Below, piece by piece: positions 17,416 to 25,508 of a stretch of DNA of 64,000 nucleotides (the stretch's first letter is position 1; the number at the start of each line of letters is the position of its first letter). The DNA comes from Streptomyces sp. Edi4. GTDB lineage: Bacteria > Actinomycetota > Actinomycetes > Streptomycetales > Streptomycetaceae. The notes beneath the pieces were generated by a model. It was not told where the DNA came from. It searched no databases and saw only the letters and a list, made by a program, of their open reading frames with translations. The DNA lies in NCBI RefSeq assembly GCF_040253615.1, contig NZ_JBEJGY010000004.1, positions 3,906,001 through 3,970,000 on the forward strand, read 5' to 3'. The position numbers and the translations under genes were made by a program.

Positions 17416-18798
17416 TCAGGACGGGGACGTCTCCAGCGGCAGGGTCGCGCTGACCTCGTACCCCCCGTCCGGCGTCGCCCCCACCGCCAGCTCCCCGCCC
17501 AGCATCGCAGTCCGCTCCCGCATCCCGAGCAGCCCGTGCCCGGCGCCGGGCGAGGGCGCGACCGGCCGGTCCGGCGCGGTGTTGGTGACCCGCAGGGCGA
17601 GCTCCCTCCCGTGGTAGGCGATCAGCACCCCCACCGCCGCGCCCGGCGCGTGCCGCATCGCGTTGCTGAGCGCTTCCTGCACGATGCGGAAGGCGGACAG
17701 TTCCACCCCGGGTGCCAGGGTGCGCCGGGTGCCGAGGACGGTGGTCGTCACGGTCAGGCCGGCGCACCGCACGTTGGCCACCAGCTCGTCGATGCGGTCG
17801 AGCGAGGGCTGGGGGGTGTGCCGCGCGCCCCGGACCGCCCCCGGCCCCCGCAACCCGTTCCCCCCGGACCACGTGGACCCGTCCGACCCCGTGGACCCGT
17901 CCGCCCTCAACACCCCCAGCACCCGCCGGAGTTCGGTCAGCGCCTCGACCGCGTTCTGCCGTATGCCCGCCAGGTTCTCCTTCAACTCGTCCGACGGGTT
18001 CTCCACCAGGTGGGGCGCGACCTGTGCCTGGATGGAGATGACCGACATGTGGTGGGCCACCACGTCGTGCAGCTCGCGCGCGATCCGGCCGCGCTCCTCA
18101 AGGAGGGTGCGCCGGGCCCGCTCCTCCGCGGTCAGTTCCTCCTGCGCGACGAGCTGCGTACGGGCCACCCCGAGCCCGCGCAGCGCCGCCCCCAGCACCG
18201 CGGCGACCGTGAAGCACACCGCCGCGACGCCCACGCCGACGGAGGTGTGGCGCTCGCCGGGCACGGCGGCGCACAGCAGCCCCGCCCCGAAACTGATCAC
18301 CAGGGTCTCGGCGGCGATCCGGGGCCGGTGCGTGAGCGAGACCAGGAGCAGGACCTCGGCGGTCATCGCGATCCCGGCCGCGTTCCAGGGGTAGAGCGCG
18401 TCCGGGCCTGCCTGGCTCGCCGCCCACAGCGCGGCGACGACCGTCACGATTGTCATCGCCCACCAGGAGGCCAGTGGCCGGTAGAGCGCGGTGACCATCG
18501 CGCCCGCCTGCACCACGGCGGCCACCGTCCCCGCCCAGACGCCCAGTTGGAGGTCCTCGGCGTACTCCTTGGCCGCGCCCGCCATGGCCGAGACCGCCAC
18601 GAGCAGCAGCGGCATCAGGATCGCGGGCCGCCACGCGAGCCACCCTTGCCCGGCGCCCGCCGGTCCGCGTCCGCGCGGCGGCCGCTCGGACCCCAGCAGG
18701 TCCCGGCTTACCGTGCGCAGCGCCGCGCGCACCCAACCGGACACCAGCTGCCATGCGCTGTCGCTCCCCTGCCCGCGTGCTCGTCGCCCCGTCCCCAT
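17416..18798 (-). CDS. Two-component sensor histidine kinase (HisKA_3 type)
   Basis: 460 residues from ATG 18798 (AGGG about 8 bases upstream); a GTG at 18816 would add six. The N-terminal half has about six hydrophobic segments between residues ~60 and 210. Next is the dimerisation/phospho-acceptor box ERGRIARELHDVVAHHMSVISIQA with His in ELHDVVAHH. The HATPase_c domain has the N box FRIVQEALSNAMRHA and G box GHGLLGMRERTAMLGG. Such kinases phosphorylate the adjacent NarL-type regulator. The signal is unknown, and the small outer loops suggest a membrane-embedded or cell-envelope stimulus. Confidence 0.92.
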   Translation of the reverse strand: MGTGRRARGQGSDSAWQLVSGWVRAALRTVSRDLLGSERPPRGRGPAGAGQGWLAWRPAILMPLLLVAVSAMAGAAKEYAEDLQLGVWAGTVAAVVQAGAMVTALYRPLASWWAMTIVTVVAALWAASQAGPDALYPWNAAGIAMTAEVLLLVSLTHRPRIAAETLVISFGAGLLCAAVPGERHTSVGVGVAAVCFTVAAVLGAALRGLGVARTQLVAQEELTAEERARRTLLEERGRIARELHDVVAHHMSVISIQAQVAPHLVENPSDELKENLAGIRQNAVEALTELRRVLGVLRADGSTGSDGSTWSGGNGLRGPGAVRGARHTPQPSLDRIDELVANVRCAGLTVTTTVLGTRRTLAPGVELSAFRIVQEALSNAMRHAPGAAVGVLIAYHGRELALRVTNTAPDRPVAPSPGAGHGLLGMRERTAMLGGELAVGATPDGGYEVSATLPLETSPS

Positions 18799-18964
18799 CC
18801 GGCTCACCCTAGGCACGCGACGTCTCCCTCATCCTGGCGGTACCCCGCTCGGGGCTGCCCGTGACGGCGTCGGCACGGGTGTGCGGCGAGGCGGTGGAGG
18901 CATGCCCTTGCGGGGGATGGTGTTCCGTCACCGAGGCTATGGGACGCGTCCCCTCGTCGGCGTC

Positions 18965-19001
18965 GCCCTGGAGAGTGCCTTCGTCCGTAGCTCTCCAGGG
19001 C
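18965..19001. promoter_or_regulatory. Long inverted repeat upstream of the two-component operon
   Basis: Two perfect 11-bp arms, GCCCTGGAGAG (18965-18975) and CTCTCCAGGGC (18991-19001), are separated by 15 bp. A third GCTCTCCAGAGG half-like copy lies at ~19013. A separate 7-bp inverted repeat GTACGGG/CCCGTAC is at 19024-19044. It lies 165 bp upstream of the kinase start. It could be an operator or an RNA hairpin; the sequence alone does not decide. Confidence 0.5.
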
Positions 19002-19056
19002 CGGCCGCGGTCGCTCTCCAGAGGTACGGGTAGCTCTCCCGTACCGGGGTGAGGGG

Positions 19057-19103
19057 ACAGGCGCGGGCCCCGGGGCCGAGGAAACCGGCACCGGGGCCTG
19101 TGT
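19057..19103 (-). terminator. Probable hairpin terminator after the membrane-protein gene
   Basis: ACAGGCGCGGGCCCCGG pairs with CCGGGGCCTGT around a short loop, just past the stop (19121) of the minus-strand membrane protein. There is no T tract, as is common for Streptomyces terminators. Confidence 0.55.
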
Positions 19104-19120
19104 GTTGGCGGCAAGGGTGG

Positions 19121-19600
19121 TCAGACGGTTCGCGTGGCGCGGGCGTGGCGCAGGGTGCGCAGGATCAGCCACTGGTCGCCCCAGGCCATCGCCGTGCCGA
19201 TGACCGCCATCACGATGCCCACCGTGAGTTCGCCGGTGGCCGCGCCGAGCGCGAGGCCCGCGAGACCGAGACCGTAGCGGATGACGAAACGGACCGCCAG
19301 GAGGCCGAGCGCCAGGAACCGGGTGCGCTTGTTCTTCCACAGCGACTTCATGAAGCGGATGCGGGCCTTCAACACCGTGCAGGCCAGCACGATCTGGACG
19401 ATGGCGACGACCGGGATCAGCGCGTACAGGACCGGGTAGGCCCGGGCGATGTCGAAGATGCCGGCGAAGAGACCCACCAGAGGGAAGTACCAGTTCGGCA
19501 GACCCTTCAGCGGCTCCGTCCAGGCGGCGGCCGTCCGGCCCTCGACCTGAACCGGCGTCTCCGTCTTGACCGGCATCTCCGTCGCGACCGTGGCGCTCAT
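19121..19600 (-). CDS. Small integral membrane protein, function unknown
   Basis: 159 residues from ATG 19600, preceded by GAGGGGAACGCC. After a ~35-residue polar N terminus there are roughly four hydrophobic segments (YFPLVGLFAGIFDIA, VLYALIPVVAIVQIVLA, FLALGLLAVRFVIRYGLG, ELTVGIVMAVIGTAMAWG) and a basic tail. I recognise no catalytic motif or family. It stands alone, in the same direction as the upstream kinase operon but separated from it by a hairpin. Confidence 0.7.
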   Translation of the reverse strand: MSATVATEMPVKTETPVQVEGRTAAAWTEPLKGLPNWYFPLVGLFAGIFDIARAYPVLYALIPVVAIVQIVLACTVLKARIRFMKSLWKNKRTRFLALGLLAVRFVIRYGLGLAGLALGAATGELTVGIVMAVIGTAMAWGDQWLILRTLRHARATRTV

Positions 19601-19813
19601 GGCGTTCCCCTCACCCTGTTCCCAGTGATCCGCCGGCCCTTGCCGACACCACTGATCCTCCCGTCGGGGGCGGGTGCGGGGGCAGAGTGAAGCGTCCTGA
19701 CTGCCGCAGGACAAATGTCATCGCCACCGCACGCTCGGCGCTGGCGTGAATTCGTCGGCGAAGGGGGGCGGCGGTCTTATGTTCGGATCTTTGGGCACGG
19801 GTGTGCGCCGCGC

Positions 19814-19875
19814 GGCGGCCGGGCAGCGCCCGCCGGACAGGCCACTTGGCGGCCGGGCAGCGGCCCGCCGGACAG
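19814..19875 (+). repeat. 27-bp direct repeat in the 19601-19961 gap
   Basis: GGCGGCCGGGCAGC followed by GCCCGCCGGACAG occurs twice, at 19814-19840 and 19848-19875, with one base inserted in the second. It lies in the divergent gap between the membrane protein and the next plus-strand gene. No gene is seen in the rest of that gap. Confidence 0.7.
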
Positions 19876-19961
19876 ACGGACCTTAGGAGTAGTTGGCTTT
19901 GCGATCGACACCGTCATCGCCCTCGTCGCCCTCGCCGGCCGCGAACCACGGGGCCGGAAGC

Positions 19962-20459
19962 ATGGTCGGGCTCTTCTGGATCACCGCCGACGAGGTCTAC
20001 CTCGGCACGCCCCCCGGCAACGGGGACACGGGCGTACTGCTCACGCCCGACGGCGCACACCTCACCGGGCCCGAGCCACGGGACTGGCCCTGGCCCGACC
20101 TGCTCGACCTGCGGGTGGAAGACGTGCCGGTCCGGTCCGCGCCCGTGCGGTGGACGATCCACGCGGTGACCGTGGCGGCCGCCGTGTTCGACCTGTGGTC
20201 CCCCAGCGATCCCGCCCTGATGTCGGTGGCGCTCACCACGAAGGGGCAGGATCAGGCCACGGTCGGGGTGTACTCCGGCGCGGCGATCGCGTACTCCCAG
20301 CGCGAGACCGACCTCTCGCTCGGGCTGCTCGCCCGTTTCGTACGGGGCGAGTCCTCGCCGTCGGTCCTCACCCGGTGGTGGAACGAGACCCCGCCCGACC
20401 ACCTCCTGCGCTCCCGCGAGCGCGAGGCCGTCCTTGAGGGGTGGCTGGGCCTGGAGTGA
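19962..20459 (+). CDS. Hypothetical protein, function unknown
   Basis: 165 residues from ATG 19962 (GGAAG just upstream). The same frame is open from a TTG at 19893/19899, which has AGGAG before it, so the start is uncertain. The sequence is soluble-looking, begins VGLFWITADEVYLG, and has a DGAHLTGPEPRDWPWPDLLDLRVEDVP segment and a C-terminal basic helix. I know it only as a type of conserved Streptomyces hypothetical; no enzymatic motif is seen. It converges on the MFS gene. Confidence 0.65.
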   Translation: MVGLFWITADEVYLGTPPGNGDTGVLLTPDGAHLTGPEPRDWPWPDLLDLRVEDVPVRSAPVRWTIHAVTVAAAVFDLWSPSDPALMSVALTTKGQDQATVGVYSGAAIAYSQRETDLSLGLLARFVRGESSPSVLTRWWNETPPDHLLRSREREAVLEGWLGLE

Positions 20460-20518
20460 GCGGGCCGCGTACCAGGCCGGGCGGCGGCGCGCGTACCGGC
20501 CCGCGCGCCGCCCGCGCC

Positions 20519-22261
20519 TCACATGTGCGCCGGTCCCTCCGTCGGGCCCGTCGCCTGGCGGGGCGGGCCCTTGCGGTAGAGGACGACCGAGACCAGCAGG
20601 CCGAGCGCGAAGAAGGCCGCCGACCACCAGTACGCCGTCGAATAACTCTCCAGCTGGGCCCTGACCCGCGTTCCCGGCGTGGGGCGGCGGCCCACCAGAT
20701 AGCTGGTGGCCGCGCTCGTGGCCAAGGTGTTGAGCAGGGCCGTGCCGATCGAACCGCCCACCTGCTGGCTGGTGTTGACCATCGCGGAGGCGACACCCGC
20801 GTCGTGCGCGGCCACTCCCGCCGTGGCCATGCTCATGGCGGGGGCGAAGATCAGGCCCATGCCGACGCCCATGACGAGCAGCGGGGGCAGCACATGTCCC
20901 ACGTACCCGCTCGTCGCGTCCAGGGCCGTCATCCAGGCGAGCCCGGCCGCGCCGAGCCCCATGCCGAGCGGCACGATCGGCTTCGCGCCGAGCCGGGGTA
21001 CGAGCTTGTTCTGCGCGACGACCGAGCTGACGATCATCGCGAACACCATCGGCAGGAAGGCGAGCCCCGTGCTGACCGGGGAATACCGCAGGATCTGCTG
21101 GAGGTAGTACGTCAGGAACAGGAACACGCCGAACATGCCCGCGCCGGAGATGAACATGGCGAGGTAGGACGCGCCCCGGTCCCGGTCGAGGACGACCCGC
21201 AGGGGCAGCAGGGGGTGCCTGGCCCGCGTCTGCCACCAGGCGAACGCCACGAGCAGGATGCCGCCCGCCGCGAGGAATCCCCAGGTCCGTGGCGAACTCC
21301 ACGCGTGCGTCTCGGCGTTGGAGAACCCGTAGACGATGCAGAACAGGCCCGCCGAGACCAGCACGGTGCCGGGGATGTCGAGTTTCGGACGGTCGGCGGG
21401 CGCGCCCGGGTGCAGCAGCCGCAGGGCGCCGAGGAAGGCGAGCGCGGCGAAGAGGAGATTGACGTACAGGCACCAGCGCCAGTCCAGGTACTCCGTCAGG
21501 ACGCCGCCGAGCAGCAGGCCCACCGCGCCGCCGGTGCCGGCGACCGCGCCGTAGATGCCGAACGCCTTCGCGCGTTCCTTCGGGTCGGTGAACGTCGTGG
21601 TGAGCAGCGAGAGCGCGGCGGGCGCGAGCAGCGCGCCGAAGACGCCCTGGAGGGCGCGCGCGGTGACCAGGACCTCGAAGTTGGGCGCGGCGCCGCCGAT
21701 GGCGGAGGCGAGCGCGAAGCCGACGAGCCCGGTCAGGAAGACGATTTTGCGTCCCACCAGGTCCGCGATGCGGCCGCCGAGCAGCAGCAGCGATCCGAAG
21801 GCGAGGGCGTACGCCGTGACGATCCACTGGCGGTTCCCGTCGCTGAACCCGAGGTCGCGCTGTGCGGAGGGCAGCGCGATGTTCACGATGGTCGCGTCGA
21901 GTACGACCATGAGCTGCGCCAGCGCGATGACGCCGAGCACGAGCCAGCGGTGCTCGTGCCGGGCCCCGGTGTGCGGCGCGCCGGGCGGGGGCGCGCCGTC
22001 ACCGGCGTACGCGGCGGCGGGGGGCGGGGTGGGGTGGCCCGCCGTGGGCCCGGGGCCGGAATCGAGGGCGGTCGCGCCGGGCGAGCGGGGTGCCTGGGGT
22101 GTTGGGGGCGTTGGGGGTGCGCCGGGTGGCGGTCCCGTCGCCGGCCCGGTCGTCGATCCGGTCGGCCCGGTCGGCCCGTCCGTCGCGGACAGGCGCTCGG
22201 ACGCGGCCGCTATGCGCTGGGCGCGTCCCTCCTGGGCGGCGTCCTTGGTGTGACGGCCCAT
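20519..22261 (-). CDS. MFS drug exporter, DHA2 (EmrB/QacA) family
   Basis: 580 residues. A ~100-residue Pro/Gly/Thr-rich cytoplasmic N terminus precedes the first membrane helix, RWLVLGVIALAQLMVVLDATIVNIALP. That helix contains the DHA2 motif (LDxTIVNIALP). Motif A-like GGRIADLVGRK follows helix 2, and motif C-like GGAVGLLLGGVLTEYLDWRW is in helix 5. Length and spacing suit 14 helices. Proton-driven efflux of hydrophobic compounds is inferred. ATG 22261 has GGGAG about 9 bases upstream. It is divergent from the SH3-domain gene. A 19-bp palindrome lies 100 bp upstream of the start. Confidence 0.9.
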   Translation of the reverse strand: MGRHTKDAAQEGRAQRIAAASERLSATDGPTGPTGSTTGPATGPPPGAPPTPPTPQAPRSPGATALDSGPGPTAGHPTPPPAAAYAGDGAPPPGAPHTGARHEHRWLVLGVIALAQLMVVLDATIVNIALPSAQRDLGFSDGNRQWIVTAYALAFGSLLLLGGRIADLVGRKIVFLTGLVGFALASAIGGAAPNFEVLVTARALQGVFGALLAPAALSLLTTTFTDPKERAKAFGIYGAVAGTGGAVGLLLGGVLTEYLDWRWCLYVNLLFAALAFLGALRLLHPGAPADRPKLDIPGTVLVSAGLFCIVYGFSNAETHAWSSPRTWGFLAAGGILLVAFAWWQTRARHPLLPLRVVLDRDRGASYLAMFISGAGMFGVFLFLTYYLQQILRYSPVSTGLAFLPMVFAMIVSSVVAQNKLVPRLGAKPIVPLGMGLGAAGLAWMTALDATSGYVGHVLPPLLVMGVGMGLIFAPAMSMATAGVAAHDAGVASAMVNTSQQVGGSIGTALLNTLATSAATSYLVGRRPTPGTRVRAQLESYSTAYWWSAAFFALGLLVSVVLYRKGPPRQATGPTEGPAHM

Positions 22262-22362
22262 GTGCGCGTCTCCCTCGGTGATCTCGCGTCGGTGCTCCCG
22301 CGCCCGGCGGTGTCGCGTTTGGCGGTGTCGTGTTTGACGGTCCTGCGTTGGCGATCGCCCCT

Positions 22363-22381
22363 TCCTCACGCTAAGTGAGGA
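22363..22381. promoter_or_regulatory. 19-bp palindromic operator candidate upstream of the MFS exporter
   Basis: TCCTCAC-GCTAA-GTGAGGA is a perfect 7-bp-arm palindrome with a 5-bp centre, in the 340-bp gap between the divergent exporter and SH3 genes. Next to it (22307-22338) is a tandem GGCGGTGTCGYGTTT. The form suits a TetR- or MarR-type dimer, but no such regulator gene is adjacent. No gene is seen elsewhere in 22262-22601. Confidence 0.5.
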
Positions 22382-22601
22382 CCAGGCGTTCCGCCACGCG
22401 AGTGAACGGGGCAGGCGTCACGCGCCGGGACGCGGGGCCGCCGGGGCCGTACGAGGCCTCCGTGGCGTTCCGGGCCCCCAGAGGCGCGTCCCGATTCGTC
22501 CCAGGGACGGCTGGGACGCATCCGCGCGTCGCTCCCCGGACACCTTTGCTGACACAGGGTCACTTACTCGGGGACCCCGCACCTTCTTGGAGAAGACAGA
22601 C

Positions 22602-22994
22602 ATGAACCGAAACACCGTGCGCACCAGCGTCGTCGCCGTCGCCGCTCTGCTCGCCCTGTTCCCGGCGACCGCGATGGCCGCCGCGCCGAACGCCGCACCG
22701 AACGCCGCGCCGACGGCGGCGGCCACCGCCGTCGCCCACCACCACAAGGTCCTGCCGCAGGGCACGGTGGCCACGAGCCGGGGCCGTTCGTTGCGTGTCC
22801 GGGCCGGCGCGGGCGTCACCTACCGGGCCACCGGCACCCTGCGCTCGGGACGCCAGGTGTCGCTGGTCTGCAAGAAGGACGGGACCTCGGTGCACGGCAA
22901 CCGGGTCTGGTACCGGCTGGCCGGGCACCGGGGCCACTACGTCTCGGCGCACTACGTACGGGTGGTGGCGGGGGCGTACGTGCCGTGGTGCTGA
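22602..22994 (+). CDS. Small secreted SH3-like domain protein
   Basis: 130 residues from ATG 22602 with GGAGAA 8 bases upstream. Signal peptide with basic start, hydrophobic core and AMA-A cleavage near residue 28. An Ala/Asn/Pro repeat stretch (AAPNAAPNAAP) is followed by a bacterial SH3 (SH3_3-like) domain: SLRVRAGAGVTYRATGTLRSGRQVSLVCKK, then WYRLAGHRGHYVSAHYV. Such domains usually bind cell-wall peptides. It carries no catalytic domain, so it is a binding or surface protein at most. Confidence 0.8.
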   Translation: MNRNTVRTSVVAVAALLALFPATAMAAAPNAAPNAAPTAAATAVAHHHKVLPQGTVATSRGRSLRVRAGAGVTYRATGTLRSGRQVSLVCKKDGTSVHGNRVWYRLAGHRGHYVSAHYVRVVAGAYVPWC

Positions 22995-23114
22995 CCGGCG
23001 CCTGAGCTCCCGCGACTTCGCCCGTTCGCGCCGTGGGGCCGGAGCTTGGTTCCGGCCCCACAGGGGTACAGATGGCATGCGAACGGGACTTTGTGGACTT
23101 CTGGGAGGGACCGC

Positions 23115-23825
23115 GTGGCCCAGTGGCGACCGTTGCCCGAGTCGACCCGGCCCGAAAGGCGGCTGCTTGTCGAGGAGTTGAGGCACCTCAAGCAGACGGC
23201 GGGCCTGAGTCTTGCGGGTCTGGGCGCCCGCACCGCGTACAGCAAGTCGGCGTGGCACCGGTATCTCAACGGGGACGGTCTTCCGCCGCGTGACGCGGTC
23301 GACGCGTTGGGCGCCCTGGGGGGCGCCGAGCAGCACGCGCGTCTGCTCGAACTCTGGGACCGGGCGGCCCGGCCCCCGCAGCCGCCGCTTCCGCCGACTC
23401 CGCCCGCGCCGCCGCCGTCTGTCGTGGCCGGGTCCGTGCCGCGCCGGTGGCTGCGGCACCGGCGTACGGTGACCGTCGCGGCCGCGCTGGCCCTGGTGGG
23501 GAGTGCCACGTGGGCGGCCGCCGCGCACCGGGCCGGGCCGGCTCCCGCGCCCGCCGCCTGCCGGGGGGCGAGCTGCGAGGGCGCCGATCCCGACACCTCG
23601 CCGTGCCGTACGGATGCCCGTACGCAGAGCGCCGTGACGACGGCGTCGTACGCCGTGCGGCTCCGGTTCAGTCCGTCCTGCGACACGGTCTGGTCGGAGG
23701 TGCGGGACAGCGCGACGGGGGCGGACGCGGAGAGCCCGATGCTGGTGGCGCCCGACCCCGGCGCGGCCGAGGCATGCGCGGACCTCACCCACGCCCGCCT
23801 GTGCACAGGCCACCACCCGGGCTAG
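23115..23825 (+). CDS. Helix-turn-helix protein with transmembrane segment and DUF2690-like outer domain
   Basis: 236 residues from GTG 23115 with GGAGGGA 6 bases upstream. Residues ~15-75 form an XRE-type helix-turn-helix (LVEELRHLKQTAGLSLAGLGARTAYSKSAWHRYLNG). A Pro-rich linker, a single membrane helix (TVTVAAALALVGSATWAAAA, ~128-147) and a small outer domain follow, with four cysteines spaced like DUF2690. The layout suggests a membrane-bound DNA-binding protein coupling an outer signal to transcription. This architecture recurs in Streptomyces but its function is not established to my knowledge. Confidence 0.78.
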   Translation: MAQWRPLPESTRPERRLLVEELRHLKQTAGLSLAGLGARTAYSKSAWHRYLNGDGLPPRDAVDALGALGGAEQHARLLELWDRAARPPQPPLPPTPPAPPPSVVAGSVPRRWLRHRRTVTVAAALALVGSATWAAAAHRAGPAPAPAACRGASCEGADPDTSPCRTDARTQSAVTTASYAVRLRFSPSCDTVWSEVRDSATGADAESPMLVAPDPGAAEACADLTHARLCTGHHPG

Positions 23826-23875
23826 CCGCCCAGCCCCGCCAGGGCCGCGATACCCACCCGGGCCAGCCCCCAGCC

Positions 23876-24090
23876 CGCCAGGGGCGCGGGGAACTGCGCT
23901 CAGCCACGCACGGTCCGCAGCCGGGGTCCCTGGGGCTCCGCCCCAGACCCCGATCGCGCTGAACGCGCTCGTCCTCAATCGCCGGACAGGCTGAGGTTGC
24001 CTGCGCAGGCCAGCATGAGCCCTGGCCCCGAGGCAGCCCACGGGCCAGCACAAACCCCGCCAGGGGCGCGGGGAACTGCGCAAACAGCGA
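23876..24090 (-). repeat. Dispersed GC-rich intergenic repeat, one full copy plus partial
   Basis: A full copy at 23876-24000 and a partial at 24055-24090 are in minus orientation, with the GGGGCTCCGCCCC hairpin and GCGCTGAACGCGC stem-loop before CTCGTCCTC. They occupy the gap 23826-24191 between the HTH gene and the MFS gene. No other feature is seen there. Confidence 0.88.
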
Positions 24091-24191
24091 CCGCCACCCG
24101 CGGCCGAGGCCCCCGGTCTCGCCGCGTAAAACGCGTGGCCCGGTGCCCGCCACTGGGCCCATCCTTGTTTTCACCACGACGAAGGGAACGC

Positions 24192-25508
24192 ATGTCCGCG
24201 CACACCGCAGAACGTGCTTCAGAGGAGCGCGGAGACGCCGGGCAGCGCTCTGCGGCCGGTTTCATCCACATGCTGAAAACTCCCGGCGCCTTGCGGCTCA
24301 TCGCGTCCCTCTTCGTTCTGGAACTCGGCTCGGCGATGACCACCGTGGGCCTACCGCTGCTGGTGATCCGGCAGTACGGGATCGGGCTCGAGGCAGGTGC
24401 CACGCTCGCGGTGCGTTTCCTGCCCAACATCCTGCTCGGACCGCTGGCGGGCCAGATCGTCGATCGCCGCGACCCGCGAAAGGTCGCCATGACGGCCGCC
24501 CTGGCCAGTGGGCTCATCGCGGCGCTGTTCCCCTTCACCACGGCCATGTGGCAGATCCAGGCCCTGGCGCTGGCCATCGGCGTCGGCTACATGTTCAGCT
24601 TTCCCGCCACCATGGCGCTTCGCCCGCACGTGATCCCGCAGGGAAGCGAACTGGAGGGCAACGGGCTCATCGTCGCCGCCGAGCGCATCCCCAAGCTGCT
24701 CGGCCCCGCCCTGGCCGGTGTCACTGCCGCGGGACTCGGCCTGAACGCGCTGTTCGGTGTGGAAGCCGTCACCGCGGCCGGGGCCGCTCTTCTGCTCGTC
24801 GGGCTGCCGCGCGCCGCCCGAGCCGTCGCCGCCGGGCCGGCCGACACGGCCACCTCGCGCGATGGCCGCGCCAACTGGCTCGCGATATGGGTGCGTTCAC
24901 TGGTTCAGGGCGCCGCGAGCCTCACCCGGATGGTGCGCGGCGACGCCCGGCTGGCCTCGCTGACCCTCACCGCCTTCACGTACATGATCGCGCTGGGGCT
25001 CGGGCGCACCTTCCTGGCTTCGTACGCCTGGGAGCACTTCGCCGGGGTACCGGCGATGTTCGGCTACCTGCTGGCCGCGATGGGCTTCGGCGGCGCGGTC
25101 GGGGCGGTGGTCGCGGCTCGGTTCCGCGGCTGGAACCAGGGCTTGGTCTACCTTCTCGGAAACGTCCTGGAAGGCCTGTGCTGGGTCGCGTTGTGCGTGG
25201 CGGGCAACGCCGTCGTCGCGCTTGCTCTGCTGTTCGTGGCCGGCGTCTTCGAGTCCATCGCCTCGGTGGTGTACTTCGCTGAGGTGCAGAAGCGTCTTCC
25301 CGTGGAGCTGAACGGGCGCTACTACGCGACCCTGGTCCCGCTGTCCGACGTCTTCCTCGTGGTCGGCACGACCGTCGGCGGGGCTGCCGCCGCCGTGGGT
25401 GTGGCCTGGAGCGGCATTCTGGTCGGGGCGGCGATGGCTCTGCCGGTCGCGGTCCTGGCCGTACCCCTGGTGGCCGGAGCCCGCAAGCCTGCCGCAGCCG
25501 CCGCGTGA
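24192..25508 (+). CDS. MFS transporter coupled to a BtrH-like gene
   Basis: 438 residues from ATG 24192 with GAAGGGAAC upstream. About 12 hydrophobic helices. Helix 1-2 contains LGSAMTTVGLPLLVI, and the motif-A equivalent is GPLAGQIVDRRDPRKV. Overall it resembles the MFS_3/EntS-like exporters often found in natural-product loci. The stop overlaps the next start (GTGA), so exporter and BtrH-like protein are made together, which suggests it moves that protein's product or substrate. Substrate unknown. Confidence 0.88.
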   Translation: MSAHTAERASEERGDAGQRSAAGFIHMLKTPGALRLIASLFVLELGSAMTTVGLPLLVIRQYGIGLEAGATLAVRFLPNILLGPLAGQIVDRRDPRKVAMTAALASGLIAALFPFTTAMWQIQALALAIGVGYMFSFPATMALRPHVIPQGSELEGNGLIVAAERIPKLLGPALAGVTAAGLGLNALFGVEAVTAAGAALLLVGLPRAARAVAAGPADTATSRDGRANWLAIWVRSLVQGAASLTRMVRGDARLASLTLTAFTYMIALGLGRTFLASYAWEHFAGVPAMFGYLLAAMGFGGAVGAVVAARFRGWNQGLVYLLGNVLEGLCWVALCVAGNAVVALALLFVAGVFESIASVVYFAEVQKRLPVELNGRYYATLVPLSDVFLVVGTTVGGAAAAVGVAWSGILVGAAMALPVAVLAVPLVAGARKPAAAAA

